Positions 18,814 through 27,143 of a stretch of DNA of 64,000 nucleotides are shown piece by piece. Below the pieces are notes generated by a model that was not told where the DNA came from, did no database searches, and was given only the letters and a program-made list of their open reading frames with translations. Each line of letters opens with the position of its first letter. The first letter of the stretch is position 1. Origin of the DNA: MED-G16 sp002457315. GTDB lineage: Bacteria > Bacteroidota > Bacteroidia > Cytophagales > MED-G16. A program made the translations under genes and the position numbers. The stretch lies in NCBI GenBank assembly GCA_045568775.1, contig JBJLAJ010000009.1, positions 202,972-266,971 of the forward strand, given 5' to 3'.

Positions 18814-20127
18814 TTAAATATCATGGTGCAAACTTTCCTCTAACATTGGATGATTTTTTGCAACAAGAGGTAATTTTTTTAAGCCATTCAGCACAACATA
18901 TAAAAATGCTGAAAGGAATATCATCAGTATCCCAATTTCCAAGAACCCAAATCCTCCATTTTCTTTTAAAACTCCAGGAGTAACCATCAGATAGAAATCT
19001 ATGAAATGTCCAAATAAAACTACAGGACAAGCAATTTTAAGGAATCTAGTAAATCTTTTACTTGCTCTAGTCATCAAGAATAAAAATGGGAAAAAGAAAT
19101 TAAAAATAAGGTTGACAACGAAAAAAGGGAAATAAATTTCACTCTCAAGTCTCTCAACAAAATAAATAGTTTCTTCTGGGATATTAGCGTAGTAGATTAA
19201 AAGGAATTGAGAGAACCAAATATATGTCCAAAATACACTGAAGGCAAAAACATATTTACCGAGGTCATGAATAACACTATGATTAACAAAAGTTAGATAC
19301 CCGTTATCTCTAAGTAAAATAATCATATATGTTATAAGAGCTAAAGCTGATACCCACCAACTTGCAAACACATACCAACCAAACATTGTACTAAACCAAT
19401 GTGTATCTATGGAAAGAACCCAATCCCAAGCTGCAACTGACGAAGAGAAAGCATAGAATACAACAAATACTGTAGATATAGTAAATAATTTTTTCCAAGA
19501 CTTACTTCCACCAACCTTATCTTCAAGAGCAGAATGCTTTAAAATTAAGCTATAAAATAAATACCATATCCCTATAAACATTATCATTCTCCCTAGAAAG
19601 AATGACAAGTTTAGGTAAGCTTTTTTCCCATCAATAATGTAGTCATATCTCGGATCAGTAGTATCGTACAAATAGTCATGTGTCCAGTGAAAAATATCAT
19701 GATTTGTTAAAGCAAAAATTAAAAACATAAGTACGCCTCCTACAGGTAACCATCTTCCAATAGCTAGAGGAACTCTTAATATTCCTGCTGACCATCCTGC
19801 CTGTGCAACATACTGTATTGCTACAAAGAATATTGCTGAAATTGATATACCTAGAAAGTAAACTACATTAATCCACAAATTAGAGTAAACTCTCTGGTAC
19901 CAGTGAAACTCTGGATGTAAATTATCATCAGAATGAGCTACATCAGAAGCATGACCATCAAGAGCATTAGTGACCTCTTCGTGACCATGTCCAGAATTCA
20001 TAACAGAGTAAATTCCAACTAAAGTAAGAACAACACCTCCAATAAGAAGATAAAATAAATTCTTTTTGGCTTTCTGAGTAAAATCAAATCTATCTTCCAT
20101 TTTATTGCTTTTGTAGTGTTTGAACAT
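18814..20127 (-). CDS. actF: Alternative complex III subunit ActF
   Basis: Membrane subunit of the alternative complex III quinol:cytochrome c oxidoreductase, a reduced NrfD/PsrC-like protein related to ActC. The 437-residue protein has about ten predicted helices; a His-rich loop (GHGHEEVTNALDGHASDVAHSDD, here in parts at about residues 47-70) follows the first helix, and HWTHDYLYD and SSVAAWDWVLSIDTHWFSTMFGWYVFASWW are family-like. Its start overlaps the end of actE by 26 bp in another frame; a start at the internal ATG nine codons in (MEDRFDF) would remove almost all of the overlap. It is followed by ctaC. Confidence 0.93.
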   Translation of the reverse strand: MFKHYKSNKMEDRFDFTQKAKKNLFYLLIGGVVLTLVGIYSVMNSGHGHEEVTNALDGHASDVAHSDDNLHPEFHWYQRVYSNLWINVVYFLGISISAIFFVAIQYVAQAGWSAGILRVPLAIGRWLPVGGVLMFLIFALTNHDIFHWTHDYLYDTTDPRYDYIIDGKKAYLNLSFFLGRMIMFIGIWYLFYSLILKHSALEDKVGGSKSWKKLFTISTVFVVFYAFSSSVAAWDWVLSIDTHWFSTMFGWYVFASWWVSALALITYMIILLRDNGYLTFVNHSVIHDLGKYVFAFSVFWTYIWFSQFLLIYYANIPEETIYFVERLESEIYFPFFVVNLIFNFFFPFLFLMTRASKRFTRFLKIACPVVLFGHFIDFYLMVTPGVLKENGGFGFLEIGILMIFLSAFLYVVLNGLKKLPLVAKNHPMLEESLHHDI

Positions 20128-20707
20128 ACTTAACTATTTTCCATCTATCTTCAACAGATATCTGAGACCCATGTCCCCACATCCTACCTTTTCCATGGGT
20201 AATCACATGAAAAATACTCCCCTCTGACCTGTCTTTAACTGCCCTAGAATTATATGCAGTAACACCTTTATATACTTTTCCAACAGATCCATCTCCCATT
20301 CCTTTTTCTCCGTGACAGTGGACACAATACCTATCATATAATATTCTAGCCTCTTTTAAAACTTCATCAGTTGTACTTATGGGGTTTTTAATATTAGCAG
20401 CTAATTCTAAACTATCCTTAGGAATCCTGTACGGTAAATACGATCCTCTTTTGACTGTATTTTCAACTGGTTCTTTCATCGTCATTCCATAAGGGTTATA
20501 TGGATTAGAATTATAAAATTCCCCATGACCATCATCTGGATTTGAATCTAACCAACTGCCAATTTCTTCATCTTTTACCTGAGATAGAGGTTCATAAGGA
20601 ACAGAATGATACATATTTGGAGCATATTCAACACCCGGGTCATCTTTTCTTGCAGCACAAGAAAATATAAATAATACTAATAGAAATGTCTTAATAATAT
20701 TTCTCAT
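20102..20707 (-). CDS. actE: Alternative complex III subunit ActE, monoheme cytochrome c lipoprotein
   Basis: A 201-residue lipoprotein (lipobox FIFSC, Cys17) with a class I cytochrome c domain. The heme c site is CVHCHGEKGMGDG, and a candidate distal Met lies in GKGRMWGHGSQI. In the complex this subunit is anchored by lipid and passes electrons to the oxidase. An N-terminal segment of about 70 residues rich in Tyr, Asn and Pro (EYAPNMYHSVPYEPL, PYNPYGMTM) matches the ActE pattern. Its start overlaps the actD stop by 4 bp. Confidence 0.94.
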   Translation of the reverse strand: MRNIIKTFLLVLFIFSCAARKDDPGVEYAPNMYHSVPYEPLSQVKDEEIGSWLDSNPDDGHGEFYNSNPYNPYGMTMKEPVENTVKRGSYLPYRIPKDSLELAANIKNPISTTDEVLKEARILYDRYCVHCHGEKGMGDGSVGKVYKGVTAYNSRAVKDRSEGSIFHVITHGKGRMWGHGSQISVEDRWKIVKYVQTLQKQ

Positions 20708-21237
20708 AAATCCATTGTCTTATCGTTAACCTCAGAAGCACCACTACTTTTAATAATACTTTTAATCTTTTTTGAATCTATCTTATTACTATCTAACTCT
20801 ATTGCCATCACATGTTTATCATTAGTAGATCTGAGATCAAAAGTTTTAGGTATTCCCCACGGCTTTAAATCACTTACTACAAAAAATGTACCTACCATGC
20901 CAAAAGCAGATAGCAGAACTGTCATTTCAAAAGTAACAGGTATAAATACAGGAAATGGTAAAAAGTCCTTACCTCCAATAATCATCGGCCAATCAAATGT
21001 CATCATACCAATCATCATGGTCAAAGCAAGGCATGTCCCTAAGAATCCAAAACAAAATGCTGCTATTGATAGTCTTGATCTCTTATAACCAAGTCTGTTT
21101 TCAATACCATGAACAGGGAATGGTGAATATACTTCGTAGATATTGATTCCCTTATCTCTTAAAGTTGTTATTGCTTTAAGAAGGACATCTTCATCTTCAA
21201 ATATTCCAACAATAAACTTTTTACCTATACCGTCCAT
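20704..21237 (-). CDS. actD: Alternative complex III subunit ActD (DUF3341)
   Basis: A 177-residue subunit with a small soluble N-terminal domain (KFIVGIFEDEDVLLKAITTLRDKGI) and two transmembrane helices (about 60-80 and 98-120), matching the DUF3341 family found only with alternative complex III. The segment EVYSPFPVHGIENRLGYKRSRLS just before the first helix is characteristic. It sits between actC and actE with 1-4 bp overlaps on both sides, so the genes are translationally coupled. It is a structural membrane subunit without cofactors. Confidence 0.93.
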   Translation of the reverse strand: MDGIGKKFIVGIFEDEDVLLKAITTLRDKGINIYEVYSPFPVHGIENRLGYKRSRLSIAAFCFGFLGTCLALTMMIGMMTFDWPMIIGGKDFLPFPVFIPVTFEMTVLLSAFGMVGTFFVVSDLKPWGIPKTFDLRSTNDKHVMAIELDSNKIDSKKIKSIIKSSGASEVNDKTMDL

Positions 21238-22619
21238 TATTTTACTTTTTTAACTTTTTCACCTGTTTGTTTTAAAATACTTTTTACTTCAGCCATGTTA
21301 ATTACTGGAAAATATTTTGAGAATGCTAGGTATGCTGTAAAGAAAAACCCAAAAGAAAAAAGATACATTCCCACATCGTATATACTAGGATAAAACATTG
21401 CCCAACTAGAAGGTAAGTAATCCCTATGTAATGAAGTTACTATAATAACAAACCTCTCAAACCACATTCCAATATTAACTATTATTGATATTATAAATGT
21501 TGCAGCAATATTTGTTCTAATCTTTTTAAACCAGAACAACTGAGGTGATATAACATTACACGTCATCATAGACCAGTATGCCCACCAATAAGGACCAGTT
21601 ACCCTATTATAAAAAGCATACTGTTCATACTCAACACCTGAGTACCATGCCATAAATAACTCAGTTAGGTAAGCAATACCAACAATTGATCCCGTTACAA
21701 TAATTACAATATTCATCAACTCAAGATGTTTAATTGTGATATAATCTTCAAGTTTATAAACTTTCCTAGTAATTATTAATAGAGTTAACACCATTGCAAA
21801 TCCAGAAAAGATAGCTCCAGCTACAAAGTATGGAGGAAAGATTGTAGTATGCCACCCAGGTATAACTGATGTAGCAAAATCCATTGATACAATCGTATGT
21901 ACTGAAAGAACTAGAGGAGTAGCAAGACCAGCTAAAACCAGAGATACAGTCTCATATCTAGACCATGTCTTTGCGGCACCATCCCATCCAAAACTTAATG
22001 TACCATAAATAAAAGCAGATACCTTTCTTCCAGCTAATTTTGCTCTGTCTCTAATAGTAGCAAAATCAGGAATTAAACCAATATACCAAAATACAAGAGA
22101 CACGGAAAAATAAGTTGATATAGCAAATACATCCCACAATAATGGACTCGCAAAATTTACCCATAATGATCCATAAGTGTTAGGGAATGGTAGTACCCAA
22201 ACTAGACCTATCCATAGTCTTCCCATATGTAGCAAAGGAAACATTGCAGCACATATAACAGCAAATATTGTCATTGCCTCTGCAGACCTGTTTATTGACA
22301 TTCTCCACCTTTGTCTGAATAAAAGTAATATAGCTGAAATAAGAGTTCCCGCATGGCCAATACCTACCCACCAAACAAAGTTTGTGATATCCCAAGCCCA
22401 CATTACAGTTTTATTTAAACCCCACATTCCAATACCATCCCATAATGTTCTATATACTGCATAAGCACCTACAGCCAAAATAATATTTGAGATAATCATT
22501 GCTATATACCAAGAGACAGAAGGCTTTTCTTCAACCCTCTTACATATGTCATCAGAAACATCATTCAAGGTTTTGCCTCCTGTGATTAATGGTTTTCTTA
22601 ACTTAGATTCTACGTGCAT
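21237..22619 (-). CDS. actC: Alternative complex III subunit ActC (NrfD/PsrC-like quinol-binding)
   Basis: Ten-helix membrane subunit of alternative complex III, related to NrfD/PsrC and proposed to hold the quinol-oxidation site and proton path. The 460-residue protein has conserved motifs WVGIGHAGTLISAIL, AMFPLLHMGRLW, HTIVSMDFATSVIPGWHTTIFPPYFVAGAI and a C-terminal HRDYLPSSW. The first helix is preceded by a soluble tail. It lies 3 bp downstream of actB, whose iron-sulfur subunit it contacts, and its stop is next to the start of actD. Confidence 0.95.
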   Translation of the reverse strand: MHVESKLRKPLITGGKTLNDVSDDICKRVEEKPSVSWYIAMIISNIILAVGAYAVYRTLWDGIGMWGLNKTVMWAWDITNFVWWVGIGHAGTLISAILLLFRQRWRMSINRSAEAMTIFAVICAAMFPLLHMGRLWIGLVWVLPFPNTYGSLWVNFASPLLWDVFAISTYFSVSLVFWYIGLIPDFATIRDRAKLAGRKVSAFIYGTLSFGWDGAAKTWSRYETVSLVLAGLATPLVLSVHTIVSMDFATSVIPGWHTTIFPPYFVAGAIFSGFAMVLTLLIITRKVYKLEDYITIKHLELMNIVIIVTGSIVGIAYLTELFMAWYSGVEYEQYAFYNRVTGPYWWAYWSMMTCNVISPQLFWFKKIRTNIAATFIISIIVNIGMWFERFVIIVTSLHRDYLPSSWAMFYPSIYDVGMYLFSFGFFFTAYLAFSKYFPVINMAEVKSILKQTGEKVKKVK

Positions 22620-22622
22620 TTT

Positions 22623-25600
22623 CTAAATATTTTTTTTATTTCTTACTTTCCTTAAATACCAGACATTAGGACTTACTCTAATTTCATCAAGAACAGCATA
22701 TGCTCTCTCTTCTTTTAGTTTTAGAGTTGCCTTATCGATCTTCTCTACCTGTAATAATTTTCTTATTTTACTATCATTATCATTAACATCACCAAAAGTT
22801 ATAGCGTTAGTGGGACAGGAATTACTACATGCTGTGGTTACATCTCCATCTCTTAACCTTCTCTTCTCTGATTTTGCTTGAAGCTTTCCTTCTTGAATTT
22901 TCTGTACGCAGAATGAACACTTTTCCATAACTCCCCTTGATCTTACTGTGACATCAGGGTTAAGAACCATCTTTCCTAAATCGTTATTCATCGAAATATT
23001 TTTATCAAACTGCTCATTGTCATGGTACTTAAACCAGTTAAATCTCCTTACTTTATAAGGGCAGTTATTAGCGCAGTACCTTGTGCCAATGCATCTGTTA
23101 TAGGTCATCTGGTTTAGACCTTCTGTACTATGAGTAGTAGCAGCAACAGGACAGACAGTCTCACACGGAGCATTATTACAATGCTGACACATCATAGGCT
23201 GGAATGTGACATCAGGATTTTCTGCAGCGACCTCTAGACCTTGTAAATCATCAACATCTGCATCACTAGAATAATATCTATCAATTCTCAACCATGCCAT
23301 CTCTCTCCTATTTAGCACCTCTTCTTTACCAACAACTGGAATATTATTTTCTACTTGACACGCAACGACACAGCTTCCACAACCAGTACATGAATTTAAA
23401 TCAATTGACATAACCCAGTGGTGGTTATTATATTCATGACCACTCCATAATGTTACCTCTTCAGGTTTTTTCTTCCCTTTACTCGTAGAAACTTTAAATT
23501 GATATTTCCCTGCATAAACATCTTTCTTATACTCATCAAGAGAAGTTTCCTGGATTACACTTTCTCTAGCCATAATAGTTTCATGTGTCTGAGTCTGGGC
23601 AATTCTATATTCTTTACCGGTGTTAGATAATGAAACATTTACCAAAGATAAATTCTGAGCTTTTTGGTTTTTATCTAAAAAGTCGAATGCATTAATACCT
23701 ACATTATCTCCAACTGGGCCAGAAAGTGTTCTTCCATATCCCAGAGCAAGACCAACAGTTCCTTCAGCTTGACCTGGTTGTATAATAGCAGGAATCTCGT
23801 GAGTAATATCATTTAAATTGATGCTTAATAAATTTGTAGTCATAGTTCCAGAATCTGTAGAAATATCCATCTTCCTAGCATCTTTAGGGTTTACAGATAA
23901 ATAATTATCCCAACACACCTTAGATATCGGGTCAGGCATTTCTTGTAACCAAGGATTATTGGATTGGACACCATCTGCAACAGTTAAATTTTGATATATG
24001 TTAACTTCAAAGCCATCATTTTGATTGACATCTGAAATTACAGATTGTATTCCTGATATTATTTTAGAGGTAATTTTCTTGGCACTCGGTAATGGATTAG
24101 AGTTTGATTTATTTTTATCAATAAACTCAGCAACACCATCATGAAGTAACCTATCCCAGAATATTTGAAAAGGTTCATCAGAACTTGTAAATTTCTGTTT
24201 TGCTCTCCAACTGTTTTTCAAATAATTAAAATAATTTTCATTTGAATCAGACCACTTTAATAATGAATCTTGAACTTGTCTTGTATCAAAAATATTTTTT
24301 ATAGTAGGTTGGCCAAAACTAAATGAGTTCTCAATAGGCTCATAATCATTCCAAGATTCTAAGAAATGAGAGTCAGGAGCAATCACATCACATAATATAG
24401 AGGTTTCATCTATTCGATCTGAAGTCGATATCTTCAAAGTAGCTTTTGATATATTGTCCTTAATTTTAGTAGATAAATAACTATCATATACTGGATTACA
24501 ATTCATGAAAATAACTGAAGAAACGTTCCCCTTAGATAAATCAGATAAAAAATCATTCATCTTATTATCATCTCCATTTCTTATATTATAAGATCTGTTG
24601 ACATCAATTGATTTTCCATAATTACCAAGTAGTTCATTAATCATATTAACAACTAACTGAACATATTTATCATTAGAATTCGATATTACAATCGATTCAC
24701 CAATATTAGCAACTAAATCCTCAGCAACTTTTTCTAATATATCAAGCTTTATAAGGTTCTTTTTAGACTTATCATAATTTATTAATGGAGGTCTGTATTT
24801 TGCAAAAATATTTTTTCCTGTTTTTTGAGATAAAATATTCCAAAGCTCGGTTATATATAATGAACTGTGATTTGATTCAATAGGAATTCTATTATCTGAG
24901 TTAGCCCCTGTAAGAGAGAGATTAGACTCAAAAGTATATAGTCTTGACATTTCTCTATTATCTCTATCTACTTTTCTTCTATCAGCAAATTGTTTATTGA
25001 ATAAGTTATGGTTGTAAGAACTACCCAGGAAATCATAACCAAAACTCACAACAACATTTGCTTTTGAAAAGTCATAAAAAGGCAATTTCCTCTTTCCATA
25101 ATGTTCAAGATTAGCATCAAGCATACCATTATATGAAACATTATCATACTGAACATGTTCAGCATTGTATTTATCACAGAATTTGTCAATAACATCTAAT
25201 GAGGAAGGACTAGAAATTGAATTACTTATGATATATGACTTTTTAGATAATGTTGACATTGTATTCTTCACAAACTTATCAACCTCATTCCAACTTGATT
25301 CTTTATTACTGAGCATGGGTGCTTGTAATCTTTGTTTATCATAAAGTGTCAATACAGATGACTCTACCTGAGCACTGGTAGAACCTGCACTTACTTTTGA
25401 ATATTTATTGCCATCAATTTTAATAGGTCTCCCTTCTCTTGTCTTAACAACCACACTACAATAATCACTTCCCATTGAGTAAGTTGAGGCATAATAATTA
25501 GCTATAGAGGGATCTATATCAACAGGCTTGTCAACATAAGGTATTGCATACTTTACAGGAGCCTCACAAGCAACTGTAGAAACAGCAGCTATTCCAAATC

Positions 25601-25751
25601 CCATCATCTTTAAAAAATCTCTTCTTGAATTATCAGAAGATCCTTTAATAGGTAAATATTCAGGAAATTCATTCTGAGCATTTTTTACAAATGAAGGATC
25701 ATTCTTCAGTTGTTCAATCCCTTTCCAATACGTCTTAGTTCCTTTACTCAT
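22623..25751 (-). CDS. actB: Alternative complex III subunit ActB (iron-sulfur, molybdopterin-oxidoreductase-like)
   Basis: Large periplasmic subunit of 1042 residues. A Tat-type signal (RRDFLKMMGFG) is displaced to about residue 43 and is followed by VACEAP, a possible lipobox. The central part resembles molybdopterin oxidoreductases but family members carry no molybdenum cofactor. The C-terminal ferredoxin-like domain has four Cys clusters: CTGCGSCVVAC, CQHCNNAPCETVC, CIGTRYCANNC with CPYKVRRFNW, and CSFCVQKIQ with CSNSCP, giving three 4Fe-4S and one 3Fe-4S in known complexes. The gene lies 3 bp downstream of the pentaheme actA. This is the electron-transfer core between quinol and the hemes. 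Confidence 0.96.
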   Translation of the reverse strand: MSKGTKTYWKGIEQLKNDPSFVKNAQNEFPEYLPIKGSSDNSRRDFLKMMGFGIAAVSTVACEAPVKYAIPYVDKPVDIDPSIANYYASTYSMGSDYCSVVVKTREGRPIKIDGNKYSKVSAGSTSAQVESSVLTLYDKQRLQAPMLSNKESSWNEVDKFVKNTMSTLSKKSYIISNSISSPSSLDVIDKFCDKYNAEHVQYDNVSYNGMLDANLEHYGKRKLPFYDFSKANVVVSFGYDFLGSSYNHNLFNKQFADRRKVDRDNREMSRLYTFESNLSLTGANSDNRIPIESNHSSLYITELWNILSQKTGKNIFAKYRPPLINYDKSKKNLIKLDILEKVAEDLVANIGESIVISNSNDKYVQLVVNMINELLGNYGKSIDVNRSYNIRNGDDNKMNDFLSDLSKGNVSSVIFMNCNPVYDSYLSTKIKDNISKATLKISTSDRIDETSILCDVIAPDSHFLESWNDYEPIENSFSFGQPTIKNIFDTRQVQDSLLKWSDSNENYFNYLKNSWRAKQKFTSSDEPFQIFWDRLLHDGVAEFIDKNKSNSNPLPSAKKITSKIISGIQSVISDVNQNDGFEVNIYQNLTVADGVQSNNPWLQEMPDPISKVCWDNYLSVNPKDARKMDISTDSGTMTTNLLSINLNDITHEIPAIIQPGQAEGTVGLALGYGRTLSGPVGDNVGINAFDFLDKNQKAQNLSLVNVSLSNTGKEYRIAQTQTHETIMARESVIQETSLDEYKKDVYAGKYQFKVSTSKGKKKPEEVTLWSGHEYNNHHWVMSIDLNSCTGCGSCVVACQVENNIPVVGKEEVLNRREMAWLRIDRYYSSDADVDDLQGLEVAAENPDVTFQPMMCQHCNNAPCETVCPVAATTHSTEGLNQMTYNRCIGTRYCANNCPYKVRRFNWFKYHDNEQFDKNISMNNDLGKMVLNPDVTVRSRGVMEKCSFCVQKIQEGKLQAKSEKRRLRDGDVTTACSNSCPTNAITFGDVNDNDSKIRKLLQVEKIDKATLKLKEERAYAVLDEIRVSPNVWYLRKVRNKKNI

Positions 25752-25754
25752 ATT

Positions 25755-26606
25755 TTAATAATGACATTTTGAACATTCAAGTCCCCCAATATCCTCAACT
25801 TTCATTGGCTTTTTAGAAGAACTATTATGTAATTCAACAAGTTTCTTGTAATAATCATTTCCTTTAGCATTGACTTCAGTCTCCCTATGGCAATTTATAC
25901 ACCATCCCATAGTTAACTCTGAGTATTGATAGACAACATCCATTTCCTCAATAGGCCCATGACATGTAGCACAGTCAAGACCTCCGACTGCAACATGTTG
26001 CTTATGATTAAAGTATGCAAGATCAGGTAAATTATGGACCCTTACCCATTCTATTGGTCTATTTTCCTCATATGCTGTTAATATTTTTTGTATCTCTGGT
26101 TTATCTGTGTTTATGGCATTATGACAATTCATACAAATATTTACAGAAGGAATATTTGCAGATTTTGAAATATTAACACCGGTATGGCAATAATTACAAT
26201 CAATCTCATACTGACCAGCATGGATTTTGTGAGAAAAGGCAATAGGCTGAGTTGGTTGATAATTTTGTTGTATACCAACAGTGTAGAGGCCATCTATACA
26301 TGATTTAACAAACACACCAATAAAAATAAATGAAGCAACTCCAACAAACTTATTACTCCTTAAAAACTTTTTAAAATCAAACCTATTTTCAACAATCTCC
26401 AAATCCTTATCATCTAAAAGTTTCCCTTTAGACTGGTTATCCTTTAAGATTACATATTTCTTTGAGAGGTTAGTAAACCTAAACAAAACAAAAATTATGA
26501 TCAGAAGAAGAACTAAATTTAAACCAAGAGACAAATAAAAATTATCAGAAGCAACTGAAGAACCACCCTGACCATCTCCAATAGATTGAGAAGCATCTAG
26601 CAACAA
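25755..26606 (-). CDS. actA: Alternative complex III subunit ActA, pentaheme cytochrome c
   Basis: A membrane-anchored multiheme cytochrome carrying five CxxCH sites: CNYCH, CMNCH, CATCH, CINCH and CSKCH, the last at the very C-terminus. A transmembrane helix (LSLGLNLVLLLIIIFVLF) lies near the N-terminus, followed by a cytoplasmic linker and a second hydrophobic segment. The hemes pass electrons from ActB to ActE or to the oxidase. The apparent start is TTG at 26606 in a region that overlaps the upstream monoheme reading frame by 62 bp. In many Bacteroidota the two parts are, as I recall, one protein, so this start may be an artefact of a one-base shift near 26600. The CINCHRETEVNA segment recurs in the S9 peptidase at about 60.67 kb. 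Confidence 0.92.
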   Translation of the reverse strand: MLLDASQSIGDGQGGSSVASDNFYLSLGLNLVLLLIIIFVLFRFTNLSKKYVILKDNQSKGKLLDDKDLEIVENRFDFKKFLRSNKFVGVASFIFIGVFVKSCIDGLYTVGIQQNYQPTQPIAFSHKIHAGQYEIDCNYCHTGVNISKSANIPSVNICMNCHNAINTDKPEIQKILTAYEENRPIEWVRVHNLPDLAYFNHKQHVAVGGLDCATCHGPIEEMDVVYQYSELTMGWCINCHRETEVNAKGNDYYKKLVELHNSSSKKPMKVEDIGGLECSKCHY

Positions 26607-27042
26607 GTACCTGAACTTCTTTTGATGATTCGTCTTTTATGTAAGTTAAGATTGCATTCAACTCTTCATCTGAAAAATCAAATGATGTCATTAATGTTTT
26701 ATTGTATTGGTTATAAAGTTCAACTGCGTACTCATCACCACTTTTTATCACCTTCTGTGAGTTTTTAATGAATGCATATATCCACTCTTCATTTCTTCGC
26801 TCATGAATATCTCTAAGTGCAGGTCCTATGATGACCTCATCTATGCCATGGCACACTGTACAATTACCTTTAAATAATGACTCTCCATTCTTTACAATAG
26901 ACTGATCAGATGAAGGACCTTCTTCATCTTGAGCATAAGAAATATGAGAAAAACTTAAAAAAAGAGATAGGATTATTGTACCAAAACATGGGATTAAAAA
27001 GTTGTTACTTTTTTTGAGGCGTCCAGTTAATTTAGTTTGCAT
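26545..27042 (-). CDS. actA: Monoheme cytochrome c domain, N-terminal part of split ActA
   Basis: A 165-residue frame with a signal peptide (about residues 12-37, ending SYAQ), and a class I cytochrome c domain with heme site CTVCHG, GPALRDI and a Met ligand in KTLMTSFDFSDEEL. The final 20 or so residues after KDESSKEVQ (ending in an aromatic-rich WRWSGWFFSCF) look unnatural, and the sequence expected next, a Gly/Ser linker into a membrane helix, continues one frame over in the pentaheme gene as DASQSIGDGQGG. So this is probably the front of one longer ActA broken by a single indel at about 26600. It is the first gene after the promoter at 27061-27098. Confidence 0.82.
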   Translation of the reverse strand: MQTKLTGRLKKSNNFLIPCFGTIILSLFLSFSHISYAQDEEGPSSDQSIVKNGESLFKGNCTVCHGIDEVIIGPALRDIHERRNEEWIYAFIKNSQKVIKSGDEYAVELYNQYNKTLMTSFDFSDEELNAILTYIKDESSKEVQVLVARCFSIYWRWSGWFFSCF

Positions 27043-27067
27043 TTAAGCACCTAGTTTAAAACTGAAA

Positions 27068-27098
27068 CAAATGTAACATCCGAACAATAAACTTCAAA
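27068..27098 (-). promoter_or_regulatory. Bacteroidota-type promoter of the act-cta operon
   Basis: On the minus strand TTTG (27095-27098) and TACATTTG (27068-27075) are separated by 19 bp, which matches the TTTG / TAnnTTTG consensus of the Bacteroidota primary sigma factor. Transcription would start near 27061, about 19 bp ahead of the ActA ATG at 27042. It is the only good promoter seen ahead of the 16-gene respiratory run. Confidence 0.65.
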
Positions 27099-27143
27099 AA
27101 ATTATAACAATATGTTTTAATTTAGAATCAATCTAAATAAGGC

